This document shows positions 55,004 through 63,967 of a DNA stretch of 64,000 nt, piece by piece (positions within the stretch are counted from its first letter, which is position 1; each line of letters begins with the position of its first letter). The notes below the pieces were generated by a model. It was not told where the DNA came from. It was given only the letters and a program-made list of their open reading frames with translations, and did not search any database. Position numbers and translations under genes: made by a program. Location of the stretch: the NCBI RefSeq assembly GCF_004791025.1, contig NZ_SRUO01000022.1, positions 43,655 through 107,654 of the forward strand. The letters run 5' to 3'. This stretch comes from Mesorhizobium sp. M4B.F.Ca.ET.203.01.1.1 (GTDB lineage Bacteria; Pseudomonadota; Alphaproteobacteria; Rhizobiales; Rhizobiaceae).

Positions 55004-56050
55004 TCAGCCCCTCTGCGCCAACCGCGCGCTTTCGACCGCAATGCCAAGCAGCGCCTGGCGCGCCAGGGCTTCCGACAGGTCCGGCCGCTTGCGGGTCTGC
55101 AGCACGGCGGTCTGCAGCCGGTTGAGCGCCCGGCCGAGCGCCTCGACGTTCCAGCGCTCCAGCGTCTTTTCCACCAGCTTGCGCCGCGAGAAGAAGACCG
55201 GCGGGCGCGCGGCCGCGACGACGGAGGCGGCGTTGCGGCCGCCGCCTTCCATCTGGCCGCGCATCGCCTGGATCGCCTGCAATTGGCGCATCGCCGCCGA
55301 CAGCACCAGGAAGGGGTGGCCGCCGCCCTGGCAGTGTCGGGTGAAAGCGGTGTCGAAATCGGCGATCTTGCCGTCCAGCAGCGCATCGACGGCATCGTCG
55401 AAGGAGGCGCCTGACACGTCGCCGGACGTCGCCCGGACATCGTCGAGGTTGATCTCCTTCTGGCCGTGGGCGTAGAGCACCAGCTTCTCGATCTCGCCGC
55501 GCGACGCCAGCCGGTCGCCGCCGAGATTGCGGCGCAGCGCCTGGCGCGCCTCCAGCGTCATCGACATGCCGGCCTTGCGCAGTTCGTCGTCGATGACGGT
55601 GTCGATATCCCTTGCCTCGTCGGCATAGCAGGGCAGGGCGATGGCGTTGCCGGCGGCCTCGACGATGGCGCGCAGGCCGGTGCCCTTCTTCAGGTCGCCG
55701 GCCTCGATGAGGATGATGGCGTCCCGCGCCGGCTCCGATGTCAGCGCCTTGACGTCGTCGGCCAGCGCTTTCTGGCCGCTGGCGTTGCGCACCCACAAGA
55801 GCCGCCGGTCGGAGAACATCGGCACGGTGCGCGCCTCGTCGAGCAGGCGGCCCTGGTCGCGGTCGACTTCCGCGCCGTCCAGCCTGACGACCGAGAACGG
55901 ATCGTCGAGCGGCAGGCCGGTCTTGCCGGCAAAAGCCCTGGCCCGTTCGGCGACGAGCCCGCGGTCCGGGCCGTAAAGCAGGACGATGGACATGGCCGCG
56001 TCAGGCCGCGCCAGCCACGAATCGACCTCGTATCCCTTCTTCTGTGCCAT
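55004..56050 (-). CDS. holA: DNA polymerase III delta subunit
   Basis: 348 residues. Clamp-loader subunit that opens the beta clamp. Starts MAQKKGYEVDSWLARPD; VLLYGPDRGLVAERARAFAG, LLDEARTVPMFSDRRLLWVRN, AIILIEAGDLKKGTGLR, LASRGEIEKLVLYAHGQKEI and the C-terminal helical collar ending ARQALLGIAVESARLAQRG. Convergent with parB across the repeat-rich gap. In many relatives holA follows lptE and leuS; neither is upstream here, where a B-type repeat and the bkd genes stand instead. Confidence 0.93.
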   Translation of the reverse strand: MAQKKGYEVDSWLARPDAAMSIVLLYGPDRGLVAERARAFAGKTGLPLDDPFSVVRLDGAEVDRDQGRLLDEARTVPMFSDRRLLWVRNASGQKALADDVKALTSEPARDAIILIEAGDLKKGTGLRAIVEAAGNAIALPCYADEARDIDTVIDDELRKAGMSMTLEARQALRRNLGGDRLASRGEIEKLVLYAHGQKEINLDDVRATSGDVSGASFDDAVDALLDGKIADFDTAFTRHCQGGGHPFLVLSAAMRQLQAIQAMRGQMEGGGRNAASVVAAARPPVFFSRRKLVEKTLERWNVEALGRALNRLQTAVLQTRKRPDLSEALARQALLGIAVESARLAQRG

Positions 56051-56169
56051 GCGGGGTGAGTTAGCATGAGGCGGGGCGGGTGAACCAGAGTTTCGGCAAC
56101 TTGCAGAGGCCTATCTGGCTCGCGCGGGCGATTGTTTCGATGTCGGATGATGATTCATAGCTGACCGCC

Positions 56170-56350
56170 GGCGCCGCCCCCCATCCGCCTGCCGGCACCT
56201 TCTCCCCACATAGTGACGGGGAGAAGTGGGATGGCCGCGACGTTGGCGCCCTTCTTGCGACGTTGATGATTGGCGAAACGGGGGACACAGCGCCCCTCTC
56301 CCCGTCACCATACCGGGAGAGGATGCCGGCAGGCAGGTGAGGGGCAGCAC
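56170..56350. repeat. Intergenic palindromic repeat, family B, copy 4
   Basis: Arms TCTCCCCACATAGTGACGGG and CGTCACCATACCGGGAGAGG in inverse orientation with GCCTGCCGGCACC / GCCGGCAGGCAGG. It lies in the 559-bp gap 56051-56609; in the remaining 260 bp up to the E1alpha gene I see only a GGAGG ribosome site and no further gene. Confidence 0.8.
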
Positions 56351-56609
56351 TGGCCTCGACAGTTACCCGAACGCCTACGTGGTCCGGGCATTTCAGGCTC
56401 TTGCGCCAGACCGGTCACAGCCATTCGCCAAATTGCGTGACGCAGGAAAACATCGACAAGAAATTTCGCCGTCATATCTGCATCTTGTCGCCAGCGCGCC
56501 GTATCGGCCTTGATCAGCCGAGAAGCCGGGGCACGGCCCGTCATCTGGCCGATGAATTAGTGGCGCGGATGTGCAACTATCGCACCGGCAACATTGGAGG
56601 ACGTAGGTC

Positions 56610-57842
56610 ATGGCCGATGCTGGAATGTTGCGGTTCCATGTTCCCGAGCCCGAGGTGCGGCCGGGTGGCACGCCCGATTTCTCCAATGTGACCATCCCCA
56701 AGGCCGGATCGGCGCCGCGCCCGGAGATCGATGTCGATCCGCGCACCATCCGCGACATGGCGTTCTCGATCATCCGCGTGCTCAACCGCGACGGCGAGGC
56801 AGTCGGGCCGTGGGCCGGGCTGCTTTCCGACCAGGAATTGCTCGAAGGCCTGCGCCACATGATGACGCTGCGCAGCTTCGACCAGCGCATGCAGATGGCG
56901 CAGCGCCAGGGCAAGACTTCCTTCTACATGCAGCATCTCGGCGAGGAGGCGGTGAGCTGCGCCTTCCGCAAGGCGCTGACCAAGGGCGACATGAACTTCC
57001 CGACCTATCGGCAGGCCGGCCTGCTCATCGCCGACGGCTATCCGATGGTCACGATGATGAACCAGATCTATTCCAACGAGGCCGATCCGCTGAAGGGCCG
57101 GCAACTGCCGATCATGTATTCGTCAAAGGAGCACGGCTTCTTCTCGATCTCCGGCAATCTGGCGACGCAGTACATCCAGGCGGTGGGCTGGGCGATGGCT
57201 TCGGCGATCTCCAACGATTCGCGCATCGCCGCCGCCTGGATCGGCGACGGCTCGACGGCGGAGTCCGATTTTCATGCAGCACTCGTGTTCGCCTCGACCT
57301 ACAAGGCGCCGGTGGTGCTCAATGTCGTCAACAATCAGTGGGCGATCTCGACGTTCCAGGGCATTGCGCGTGGTGGCTCCGGCACTTTCGCGGCGCGCGG
57401 CCTCGGTTTCGGCATCCCTTCGCTGCGCGTCGACGGCAACGACTATCTCGCCGTCCATGCGGTGGCGAAATGGGCGATCGAGCGGGCGCGCCGTAATCTC
57501 GGGCCGACGCTGGTCGAATATGTCACCTACCGCGTCGGCGCGCATTCGAGCTCGGACGACCCGTCCGCCTACCGGCCGAAGGCGGAGTCCGATGCCTGGC
57601 CGCTCGGCGACCCGATCGTGCGGCTGAAGAACCATCTCATCCTGCGCGGCGTCTGGTCGGACGAGCGCCATGCCCAGGCGGAAGCCGAAATCCTCGAGAC
57701 GGTGATCGCGGCGCAGAAGGAGGCCGAGAGCCACGGCACGCTGCATGCCGGCGGCAAGCCGTCGACGCGCGACATGTTCGAGGGCGTCTATGCCGAGATG
57801 CCGCCGCATCTCAGGCGCCAGCGCCAGCAGGCAGGGGTCTGA
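56610..57842 (+). CDS. bkdA1: Branched-chain 2-oxoacid dehydrogenase E1 alpha subunit
   Basis: 410 residues, ATG nine bases after GGAGG. Thiamine-diphosphate subunit that decarboxylates 2-oxoisovalerate and related keto acids from Val, Leu and Ile. TPP motif IGDGSTAESDFHAALVFAST then VLNVVNNQWAIS; the BCKDH-type loop YRVGAHSSSDDPSAYR; long N-terminal extension typical of BkdA1 (LRFHVPEPEVRPG). First of E1alpha-E1beta-E2-(repeat)-E3, all on one strand. Confidence 0.94.
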   Translation: MADAGMLRFHVPEPEVRPGGTPDFSNVTIPKAGSAPRPEIDVDPRTIRDMAFSIIRVLNRDGEAVGPWAGLLSDQELLEGLRHMMTLRSFDQRMQMAQRQGKTSFYMQHLGEEAVSCAFRKALTKGDMNFPTYRQAGLLIADGYPMVTMMNQIYSNEADPLKGRQLPIMYSSKEHGFFSISGNLATQYIQAVGWAMASAISNDSRIAAAWIGDGSTAESDFHAALVFASTYKAPVVLNVVNNQWAISTFQGIARGGSGTFAARGLGFGIPSLRVDGNDYLAVHAVAKWAIERARRNLGPTLVEYVTYRVGAHSSSDDPSAYRPKAESDAWPLGDPIVRLKNHLILRGVWSDERHAQAEAEILETVIAAQKEAESHGTLHAGGKPSTRDMFEGVYAEMPPHLRRQRQQAGV

Positions 57843-57844
57843 CC

Positions 57845-58858
57845 ATGCCGAGACGGACCATGATCGAGGCGATCCGCGACGCCATGGACGTGTCGATGGG
57901 GCGCGACGAGCGCGTCGTCGTGTTCGGCGAGGATGTCGGCTTCTTCGGCGGCGTCTTCCGCTGCACGCAAGGCCTGCAGGCCAAATACGGCAAGAGCCGC
58001 TGCTTCGATGCGCCGATCAGCGAAGCCGGCATCGTCGGCGCCGCCATCGGCATGGCCGCCTATGGGCTTAAGCCCTGCGTCGAGGTGCAGTTTGCCGACT
58101 ATGTCTATCCGGCCTACGACCAGATCGTCTCGGAGGCGGCGCGGCTGCGCTATCGCTCCAACGGCGATTTCACCTGCCCGATCGTGGTTCGCATGCCGAC
58201 CGGCGGCGGCATCTTCGGCGGCCAGACGCACAGCCAGAGCCCGGAGGCGCTGTTCACCCACGTCTCCGGCCTGAAGGTGATCGTGCCGTCCAACCCTGCC
58301 GACGCCAAGGGGCTGCTGATCGCGGCGATCGAGGATCCCGATGCGGTGATCTTCCTCGAGCCGAAGCGGCTCTACAACGGTCCGTTCGACGGCCATCACG
58401 ACCGCCCGGTGACGCCGTGGTCGAAACATGATCTTGGCGAGGTCGCCGACGGCCACTACACTGTCCCGCTCGGCAAGGCGGCGATCCGCAGGCAGGGCGC
58501 CGCGGTTACGGTGCTCGCCTATGGCACGATGGTCTATGTCGCCGAGGCGGCGGCCGCGGAGACCGGCATAGACGCCGAGATCATCGATCTGAGGACCCTG
58601 CTGCCGCTCGATCTCGAGACGATCGTCGCCTCGGTGACGAAGACCGGACGCTGCGTGGTGGTGCACGAGGCGACGTTGACCTCCGGTTTCGGCGCCGAGC
58701 TCTCGGCGCTGGTGCAGGAGCACTGCTTCTACCATCTGGAAGCACCGGTCGTGCGCGTCGCCGGCTGGGACACGCCCTATCCGCACGCGCAGGAGTGGGA
58801 CTACTTTCCCGGCCCGGCCCGGGTCGGCCGCGCGCTCGTCGAAACGCTGGAAGCTTGA
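57845..58858 (+). CDS. bkdA2: Branched-chain 2-oxoacid dehydrogenase E1 beta subunit
   Basis: 337 residues, two bases after E1alpha. Transketolase-like pyrimidine and C-terminal domains: VVVFGEDVGFFGGVFRCTQG with the conserved Glu, FDAPISEAGIVGAAIGMAAY, RMPTGGGIFGGQTHSQSPEA, and VDLRTLLPLDLETI-like IDLRTLLPLDLETIVASV. Forms the E1 heterotetramer with bkdA1. 17 bases before the E2 start. Confidence 0.95.
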   Translation: MPRRTMIEAIRDAMDVSMGRDERVVVFGEDVGFFGGVFRCTQGLQAKYGKSRCFDAPISEAGIVGAAIGMAAYGLKPCVEVQFADYVYPAYDQIVSEAARLRYRSNGDFTCPIVVRMPTGGGIFGGQTHSQSPEALFTHVSGLKVIVPSNPADAKGLLIAAIEDPDAVIFLEPKRLYNGPFDGHHDRPVTPWSKHDLGEVADGHYTVPLGKAAIRRQGAAVTVLAYGTMVYVAEAAAAETGIDAEIIDLRTLLPLDLETIVASVTKTGRCVVVHEATLTSGFGAELSALVQEHCFYHLEAPVVRVAGWDTPYPHAQEWDYFPGPARVGRALVETLEA

Positions 58859-58875
58859 AGAGGGGAGGCCTGACC

Positions 58876-60192
58876 ATGGGCGAGCACGTCATCAAGCTGC
58901 CGGATGTCGGTGAAGGCGTCGCCGAGGCCGAGCTGGTCGAATGGCATGTGAAGGTCGGCGACCTCGTGCGCGAGGACATGGTGCTGGCCGCCGTCATGAC
59001 CGACAAGGCAACCGTCGAGATTCCCTCGCCGGTCGATGGCGAGATCCTGTGGCTGGGCGCCGAGATCGGCGACACGGTGGCGATCGGCTCGCCGATCGTG
59101 CGGCTGAAGGTTGCCGGCGAGGGCAATATGAAGCCGCAGAGCGATGCGGCGGAAGAGGCCATCAAGGCCGAACCGCCAGCCAAGCTGCCAACCCCGAAAC
59201 CCGAGGCCGCTCCGGCGAGCCCGAAGGCGCAGTCAAAGGTCGCCGCGCCGAAAGCCAAGCCGGCGCCAGCTCCCGCAAATGGGGCGGCACGGGCCTTGGT
59301 TTCCGGCGCGCCGCGTCCCGAAGGCGAGAAGCCTTTGGCCTCGCCCGCCGTCCGGCTGCGCGCCAGGGAAGCCGGCATCGACCTCAGGCAGGTCGCGGGT
59401 TCCGGCCCGGCCGGCCGCATCGGCCATGAGGATATCGAGGCGTTCCTGGCGCGCGGGCCGCAGGTCGCGAAAACCTCCGGGCTTGCCCGCAAGGACAATG
59501 TCGAGGACATCAAGGTCATCGGGCTGCGGCGCAAGATCGCCGAGAAGATGGCGCTCGCCAAATCGCGCATCCCACACATCACCTATGTCGAGGAGATCGA
59601 CGTCACTTCACTGGAGGAGCTGCGGGCGACGCTGAACAAGGAGAAGCGGCAGGACCGGCCGAAGCTGACGCTGCTGCCGTTCCTAATGCGGGCGATGGCC
59701 AAGGCGATCGCCGACCAGCCGAGCATCAACGCGATCTTCGACGACGAGGCCGGCATCATCCACCAGCATGGCGGCGTCCATATCGGCATCGCCGCGCAGA
59801 CGCCGTCCGGGCTGGTGGTGCCGGTGGTCAAGCATGCCGAGGCGCGCGACCTGTGGGAGTGCGGCGCCGAGGTCAACCGGCTGGCCGAGGCGGCGAAGTC
59901 GGGCACGGCGAGCCGCGACGAGCTGTCAGGCTCGACCATCACCATCACCTCGCTCGGCGCCATGGGCGGCGTGGCGACGACGCCGGTCATCAACTATCCG
60001 GAGGTGGCGATCGTCGGCGTCAACAAGATGATGGTGCGGCCGGTGTGGGACGGCACCCAGTTCATCCCGCGCAAGATGATGAACCTGTCGTCCAGCTTCG
60101 ACCATCGCGTCATCGACGGCTGGGATGCCGCTGTGTTCGTCCAGCGCATCAAGGCGCTGCTGGAAACGCCTGCGCTGATTTTCGTGGATTAG
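58876..60192 (+). CDS. bkdB: Branched-chain 2-oxoacid dehydrogenase E2 (dihydrolipoyl acyltransferase)
   Basis: 438 residues from MGEHVIKLPDVGEGVAEAEL with GGGGAGG upstream; a longer frame overlapping E1beta is not used. One lipoyl domain (about 1-80; lipoyl Lys in MTDKATVEIPSPVDG), an Ala/Pro/Lys-rich linker, a peripheral-subunit-binding domain (about 155-190; SPAVRLRAREAGIDLRQVAG), and a catalytic domain with SSSFDHRVIDGWDAAVFVQR (HxxxDG). Core of the complex. Confidence 0.95.
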   Translation: MGEHVIKLPDVGEGVAEAELVEWHVKVGDLVREDMVLAAVMTDKATVEIPSPVDGEILWLGAEIGDTVAIGSPIVRLKVAGEGNMKPQSDAAEEAIKAEPPAKLPTPKPEAAPASPKAQSKVAAPKAKPAPAPANGAARALVSGAPRPEGEKPLASPAVRLRAREAGIDLRQVAGSGPAGRIGHEDIEAFLARGPQVAKTSGLARKDNVEDIKVIGLRRKIAEKMALAKSRIPHITYVEEIDVTSLEELRATLNKEKRQDRPKLTLLPFLMRAMAKAIADQPSINAIFDDEAGIIHQHGGVHIGIAAQTPSGLVVPVVKHAEARDLWECGAEVNRLAEAAKSGTASRDELSGSTITITSLGAMGGVATTPVINYPEVAIVGVNKMMVRPVWDGTQFIPRKMMNLSSSFDHRVIDGWDAAVFVQRIKALLETPALIFVD

Positions 60193-60224
60193 TGGGGCGG
60201 GACGATTGAGATGATGGCGGGACA

Positions 60225-60391
60225 GCGCCCCCCTCTGCCTTGCCAGGCATCTCCCCCACAAGGGGGGAGATTGGACGTCATGCCGGGCTTCGCCAATCTC
60301 CGCCGTTGCAGGAATGAACGAAACGACGAAGCTGCTGATATCCCCCCTCGTGGGGGAGATGTCCGGCAGGACAGAGGGGGGCGCGAAGGAT
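60225..60391. repeat. Intergenic palindromic repeat, family A, copy 3
   Basis: Left arm with CTCCCCCACAAGGGGGGAG, right arm with TCCCCCCTCGTGGGGGAGAT, flanks as in copy 2. It sits inside the bkd operon between E2 and lpdA, so it is probably transcribed. Confidence 0.8.
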
Positions 60392-60428
60392 CGCGACGGA
60401 ACGTTCCCTCGGATCGAAGGACCACATC

Positions 60429-61841
60429 ATGAAAGAAATCTCCTGCAAGCTGCTCGTCATCGGCGCCGGGCCCGGCGGCTATGTGTGCGCGATCCGCGCC
60501 GGCCAGCTCGGCGTCGATACGGTGATCGTCGAGGCGGGAAAGCCGGGCGGCACATGCCTCAATGTCGGCTGCATTCCCTCCAAGGCGCTGATCCATGCCG
60601 CGGAGGAGTTCGAGAAGGTGGCGCATATGGCCGGCGGCAACAGCCCGCTCGGCATTTCGGTCGCCGCGCCGACGCTCGATCTGGCCAAGGCAATCGCCTG
60701 GAAGGACGGCATCGTTAGCCGGCTGAACAGCGGCGTCGCCGGGCTGCTGAAGAAGGCCAGGGTGAAGACCGTGCAGGGCTGGGCGACGTTCCGCGACGGC
60801 AAGACCGTCGAGGTCGAGACCGAGACCGGCACCCAGGTGATCCGCGCCGAGACGGTGGTGATCGCGACCGGATCGGCGCCGGTCGAACTGCCGTTCCTGC
60901 CGTTCCGCGGCCCGGTGATCTCGTCGACGGACGCGCTGGCGTTGAGCGAGGTGCCGAAGAAGCTCGCCGTGGTCGGCGGCGGCTATATCGGGCTGGAGCT
61001 TGGCATGGCCTTCGCAAAAATGGGCGCCAAGGTCACCGTGGTTGAGGCGCTGCCCCGCGTGCTGGCGCAATATGACGCCGAACTGACCCGACCGGTGGTG
61101 AAGCGGCTCGGCGAGCTCGGCATCGAGGTGATGACAGGCGCCAAGGCCAAGGGGGTGTCGACCCAGGGACAGGCCGGCAAGGGCGATGCGCTGCTGGTCG
61201 AGGCGGCAGACGGCAAGAACGCCAAGGTCGCCGCCGACAAGATCCTCGTCACCGTCGGGCGCAAGCCGCTCACCGAAGGCTGGGGGCTGGACCAGATCGA
61301 CCTCGACATGGCCGGCAAATTCATCCGCATCGATGAGCAGTGCCGCACCTCGATGCGCGGCATCTTCGCCATCGGCGACGTCACCGGCGAGCCGATGCTG
61401 GCGCACCGGGCGATGGCGCAGGGCGAGATGGTGGCCGAGATCGTCGCCGGCCACAAAAGAAGCTGGGACAAGCGCTCGATCCCGGCGATCTGTTTCACCG
61501 ATCCGGAGCTGGTGACCGCCGGTCTGTCGCCGGACGAGGCGAAGGCGCTGGCTGGCGAGATCAAGATCGGCCAGTTCCCGTTCGCCGCCAACGGCCGCGC
61601 CATGACCAGGCTCGGCGAGGATGGCTTCGTGCGCGTCGTCGCCCGCGCCGACAACCACCTGGTGCTGGGCATCCAGGCGGTCGGCCAGGGGGTCTCGGAA
61701 CTGTCAGCCGCGTTCGGCCTGGCGCTGGAAATGGGGGCGCGGCTGGAGGACATCGCGGGAACGATCCACGCCCATCCGACGCAGGGCGAAGGTTTCCAGG
61801 AAGCGGCGCTCAAGGCGCTGGGTCAGGCGCTGCATATTTGA
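60429..61841 (+). CDS. lpdA: Dihydrolipoyl dehydrogenase (E3)
   Basis: 470 residues. FAD disulfide oxidoreductase that reoxidises lipoyl groups. FAD motif LVIGAGPGGYVCAIRAGQLG, redox disulfide GGTCLNVGCIPSKALIHA (C4C), NAD motif AVVGGGYIGLELGMAFAKMG, FAIGDVTGEPMLAHRAMAQG and C-terminal IHAHPTQGEGFQEAALKAL with the catalytic His. Downstream of E2 across a 236-bp repeat-filled gap, so it may be shared or separately tuned. Confidence 0.95.
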   Translation: MKEISCKLLVIGAGPGGYVCAIRAGQLGVDTVIVEAGKPGGTCLNVGCIPSKALIHAAEEFEKVAHMAGGNSPLGISVAAPTLDLAKAIAWKDGIVSRLNSGVAGLLKKARVKTVQGWATFRDGKTVEVETETGTQVIRAETVVIATGSAPVELPFLPFRGPVISSTDALALSEVPKKLAVVGGGYIGLELGMAFAKMGAKVTVVEALPRVLAQYDAELTRPVVKRLGELGIEVMTGAKAKGVSTQGQAGKGDALLVEAADGKNAKVAADKILVTVGRKPLTEGWGLDQIDLDMAGKFIRIDEQCRTSMRGIFAIGDVTGEPMLAHRAMAQGEMVAEIVAGHKRSWDKRSIPAICFTDPELVTAGLSPDEAKALAGEIKIGQFPFAANGRAMTRLGEDGFVRVVARADNHLVLGIQAVGQGVSELSAAFGLALEMGARLEDIAGTIHAHPTQGEGFQEAALKALGQALHI

Positions 61842-61847
61842 AAAGGT

Positions 61848-62000
61848 TTCTCCCCCCTTGAGGGGGAGATGACCGGCAGGCCAGAGGGGGCCGGTGCGAC
61901 CGGACGCGACCTCCCTTGCGACAGATGGAGGTTAGCGCTCCACGCGAAGCGACCCCCTCTGTAGCCTTCGGCGACATCTCCCCCTCAACGGGGAAGATTG
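61848..62000. repeat. Intergenic palindromic repeat, family A, copy 4
   Basis: Left arm CTCCCCCCTTGAGGGGGAG, right arm CATCTCCCCCTCAACGGGG, with GCGACCCCCTCTG flanks. It lies exactly between the convergent lpdA and saccharopine-dehydrogenase-like stops, a plausible bidirectional terminator. Confidence 0.75.
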
Positions 62001-62006
62001 CACAGC

Positions 62007-63113
62007 TCACCCCGCGAGCCGGCTTTCCATCTCGTGCTGAGCGTAGGCGCGGCCGAAGCGGTTGGCGAGGAAGGCGTCGAGCGCGATGTCTTCCTGGCGC
62101 ACGAAGCCCCTGGCCGGCAGCGAGCCGTCGGCCAGCATGTCGAGCACGGCGCAGATGCCGGAGGCGGTGGTGATCTGGATGGCGCTGCGCACCAGGGTGC
62201 CGACGCGCTTCGAGTAGATCTTGTTGGCGTAGGTCTCCTGCAGCAGGCGGCCATTCTTGCGGCCCGAGACGGTGACGAAGACGATGACGACGTCCTGCAG
62301 CGTCGACGGCAGCGCGCTCTCGAAAATGTCCTTCAGCACGTCGCGGCGATGGCGAAGCCCGAGATCATTGAGCAGCGCCTTCATGATCGCGGCGTGGCCG
62401 GGATAGCGGATGGTGCGGTAGTTCAGCGTGCGCACCTTGCCCTTCAGCGTCTCGGCCAGCGTGCCCAGCCCGCCCGAGGTGTTGAAGGCCTCGTAGGTGA
62501 CGCCGTCGAGCGAGAACTCCTCGCGCTCCTCCAGCGGCGGTACCTCGATCAGCTCGCCCTCGACGATCGCCTCGCAGGGCTCGCAGTATTCGTTGATGAC
62601 GCCGTCGGTGCTCCAGGTCAAATTGTAGTTCAGCGCGTTGGACGGATATTGCGGCAGCGCGCCGACCCGCATGCGCACGCTCTCCAGCGTGTCGAAGCGG
62701 CTGGCGAGATCGTTGGCGACGATGGAGATGAAGCCCGGCGCCAGCCCGCATTGCGGAATGAAGGCGCTCCCGGCGTCGCGCGCCAGCTCCTTAACCCGCC
62801 TGGTGCTGACGACATCCTCGGTGAGGTCGAGATAGTGCACGCCGGTAGCGGCGGCAGCCTCGGCGATGCGCGTGGTGAGATGGAAGGGCGCGGCGCTCAG
62901 CACCGCGAACTTGCCGGCAAGCGCCGCCTCGAGCACGCCCGGCGCGGCGATGTCGATCTCAAGCGTCTCGACACCGGCGGGCAATTCGGCCGCCGCAAGC
63001 TGCGCCGCCGAGCGGTCGACGAGCGTCACGCCATAGTCGCCGGTGGAGGCGAGCATCTCGGCGATGGTCGAGCCGATCTTGCCGGCGCCGACGACAACGA
63101 TGTTCTTTTTCAT
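62007..63113 (-). CDS. Saccharopine dehydrogenase family protein (lysine-degradation type)
   Basis: 368 residues. N-terminal Rossmann VVVGAGKIGSTIAEMLASTG, LSAAPFHLTTRIAEAAAATG, and a middle/C-terminal segment with PQCGLAPGFISIVANDLASR, NEYCEPCEAIVEGELIEVPP and NYRTIRYPGHAAIMKALLND, as in saccharopine or L-lysine dehydrogenases. Exact substrate (saccharopine, lysine or related imine) is unclear. Divergent from an Lrp-family regulator, which supports a role in amino-acid catabolism under its control. Confidence 0.85.
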   Translation of the reverse strand: MKKNIVVVGAGKIGSTIAEMLASTGDYGVTLVDRSAAQLAAAELPAGVETLEIDIAAPGVLEAALAGKFAVLSAAPFHLTTRIAEAAAATGVHYLDLTEDVVSTRRVKELARDAGSAFIPQCGLAPGFISIVANDLASRFDTLESVRMRVGALPQYPSNALNYNLTWSTDGVINEYCEPCEAIVEGELIEVPPLEEREEFSLDGVTYEAFNTSGGLGTLAETLKGKVRTLNYRTIRYPGHAAIMKALLNDLGLRHRRDVLKDIFESALPSTLQDVVIVFVTVSGRKNGRLLQETYANKIYSKRVGTLVRSAIQITTASGICAVLDMLADGSLPARGFVRQEDIALDAFLANRFGRAYAQHEMESRLAG

Positions 63114-63214
63114 GATCTATACCCCTGCCATTTCGAAACTGGCGGGAATCATCGCAGCTTGCCTGTCGAAAGGAAGCGTGGAATTGTACGAAGCGAAATG
63201 CCATTTTGAACAAT
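63114..63214. promoter_or_regulatory. Divergent promoter region with dyads
   Basis: TTTCGAAA (63131-63138) and the imperfect dyad CGAAATGCCATTTTG (63194-63208) lie between the dehydrogenase and lrp-type starts. Candidate Lrp/AsnC binding sites; weak. Confidence 0.4.
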
Positions 63215-63664
63215 ATGCCGACAAGGATCGTCGAAATGATCAGCGATGCCGAACAGGCCCTGCTTTCGCTGCTGCGCGCCAACGCGCGCGCCTCGACCGC
63301 CGAGCTCGCCCGCCAGCTCGGCGTGTCGCGCACCACGGTGCAGAGCCGGATCGATCGGCTGGAGCAGCGCGGCATCATTGCGGGCTACGGCGTGCGGTTG
63401 TCGCCCGACTATGAGCAAGGGCTGGTCAGGGCGCATGTGCTGCTTACCGTCACGCCCAAGCTCGCCGACAAGGTGGTGCGCGCCTTGGCGGCGCTGCCGC
63501 CGGTCAGGACGCTGCATTCGGTCAGCGGCAATTTCGACATGATCGTCATCGTCGACGCGCCGTCGATCCGCGATCTCGACGCGCTGCTCGACCAGATCGG
63601 CGCTATGGACGGGGTCGAGCGGACGTCGTCGTCGATCATTCTGTCGACGCGGATCGATCGGTGA
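63215..63664 (+). CDS. Lrp/AsnC-family transcriptional regulator
   Basis: 149 residues from the ATG at 63215; ATG at 63236 with AGGAT upstream would give 142. N-terminal winged HTH (SDAEQALLSLLRANARAS, TAELARQLGVSRTTVQSRID) and C-terminal RAM ligand-sensing domain (VRAHVLLTVTPKLADKV, SVSGNFDMIVIVDAPSIRDL). Regulators of this family sense amino acids and often control a divergent catabolic gene; here that is the saccharopine-dehydrogenase-like gene. Confidence 0.92.
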   Translation: MPTRIVEMISDAEQALLSLLRANARASTAELARQLGVSRTTVQSRIDRLEQRGIIAGYGVRLSPDYEQGLVRAHVLLTVTPKLADKVVRALAALPPVRTLHSVSGNFDMIVIVDAPSIRDLDALLDQIGAMDGVERTSSSIILSTRIDR

Positions 63665-63689
63665 AACTGCCGGCAGGCGAGTGAACGGC

Positions 63690-63885
63690 ACCTTTCCTCT
63701 CCCCCCTCCGGAGGGAGAGGAAAGGAACAGGCCGCGCCCGGTCGGACCGACCCCCTCTGTCGCCTTCGGCGACATCTCCCCCTCGAGGGGGGAGATCAGA
63801 TGTCACGCCGGCTTTCGCCAATCGCCGATGTGGCAGAAAAGGCGCCGGGATCGAAGCTGCCAATCTCCCCCTTGTGGGCAGGGGA
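63690..63885. repeat. Composite repeat: C-type hairpin followed by family A copy 5
   Basis: CCTTTCCTCTCCCCCCTCCG at 63692 with its inverse completes a C-type hairpin. At 63748-63885 follow CTCCCCCTCGAGGGGGGAG and CAATCTCCCCCTTGTGGGCA as the two arms of an A-type element. Fills much of the last 336 bp. Confidence 0.7.
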
Positions 63886-63940
63886 ATCGCATATGGCTTT
63901 TTGGGACTTGAAGTTGGGCTGAGAAGGGATTCTGTGAGCA

Positions 63941-63967
63941 GGCAGTCTTAACGAGGGAGAGACTGCC
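63941..63967. repeat. Perfect 8-bp inverted repeat near the window end
   Basis: GGCAGTCT (63941-63948) and AGACTGCC (63960-63967) enclose 11 bases. It lies just past the repeat block; no gene is identifiable in the remaining bases. Could be a leader hairpin or operator for a gene beyond the window. Confidence 0.4.
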
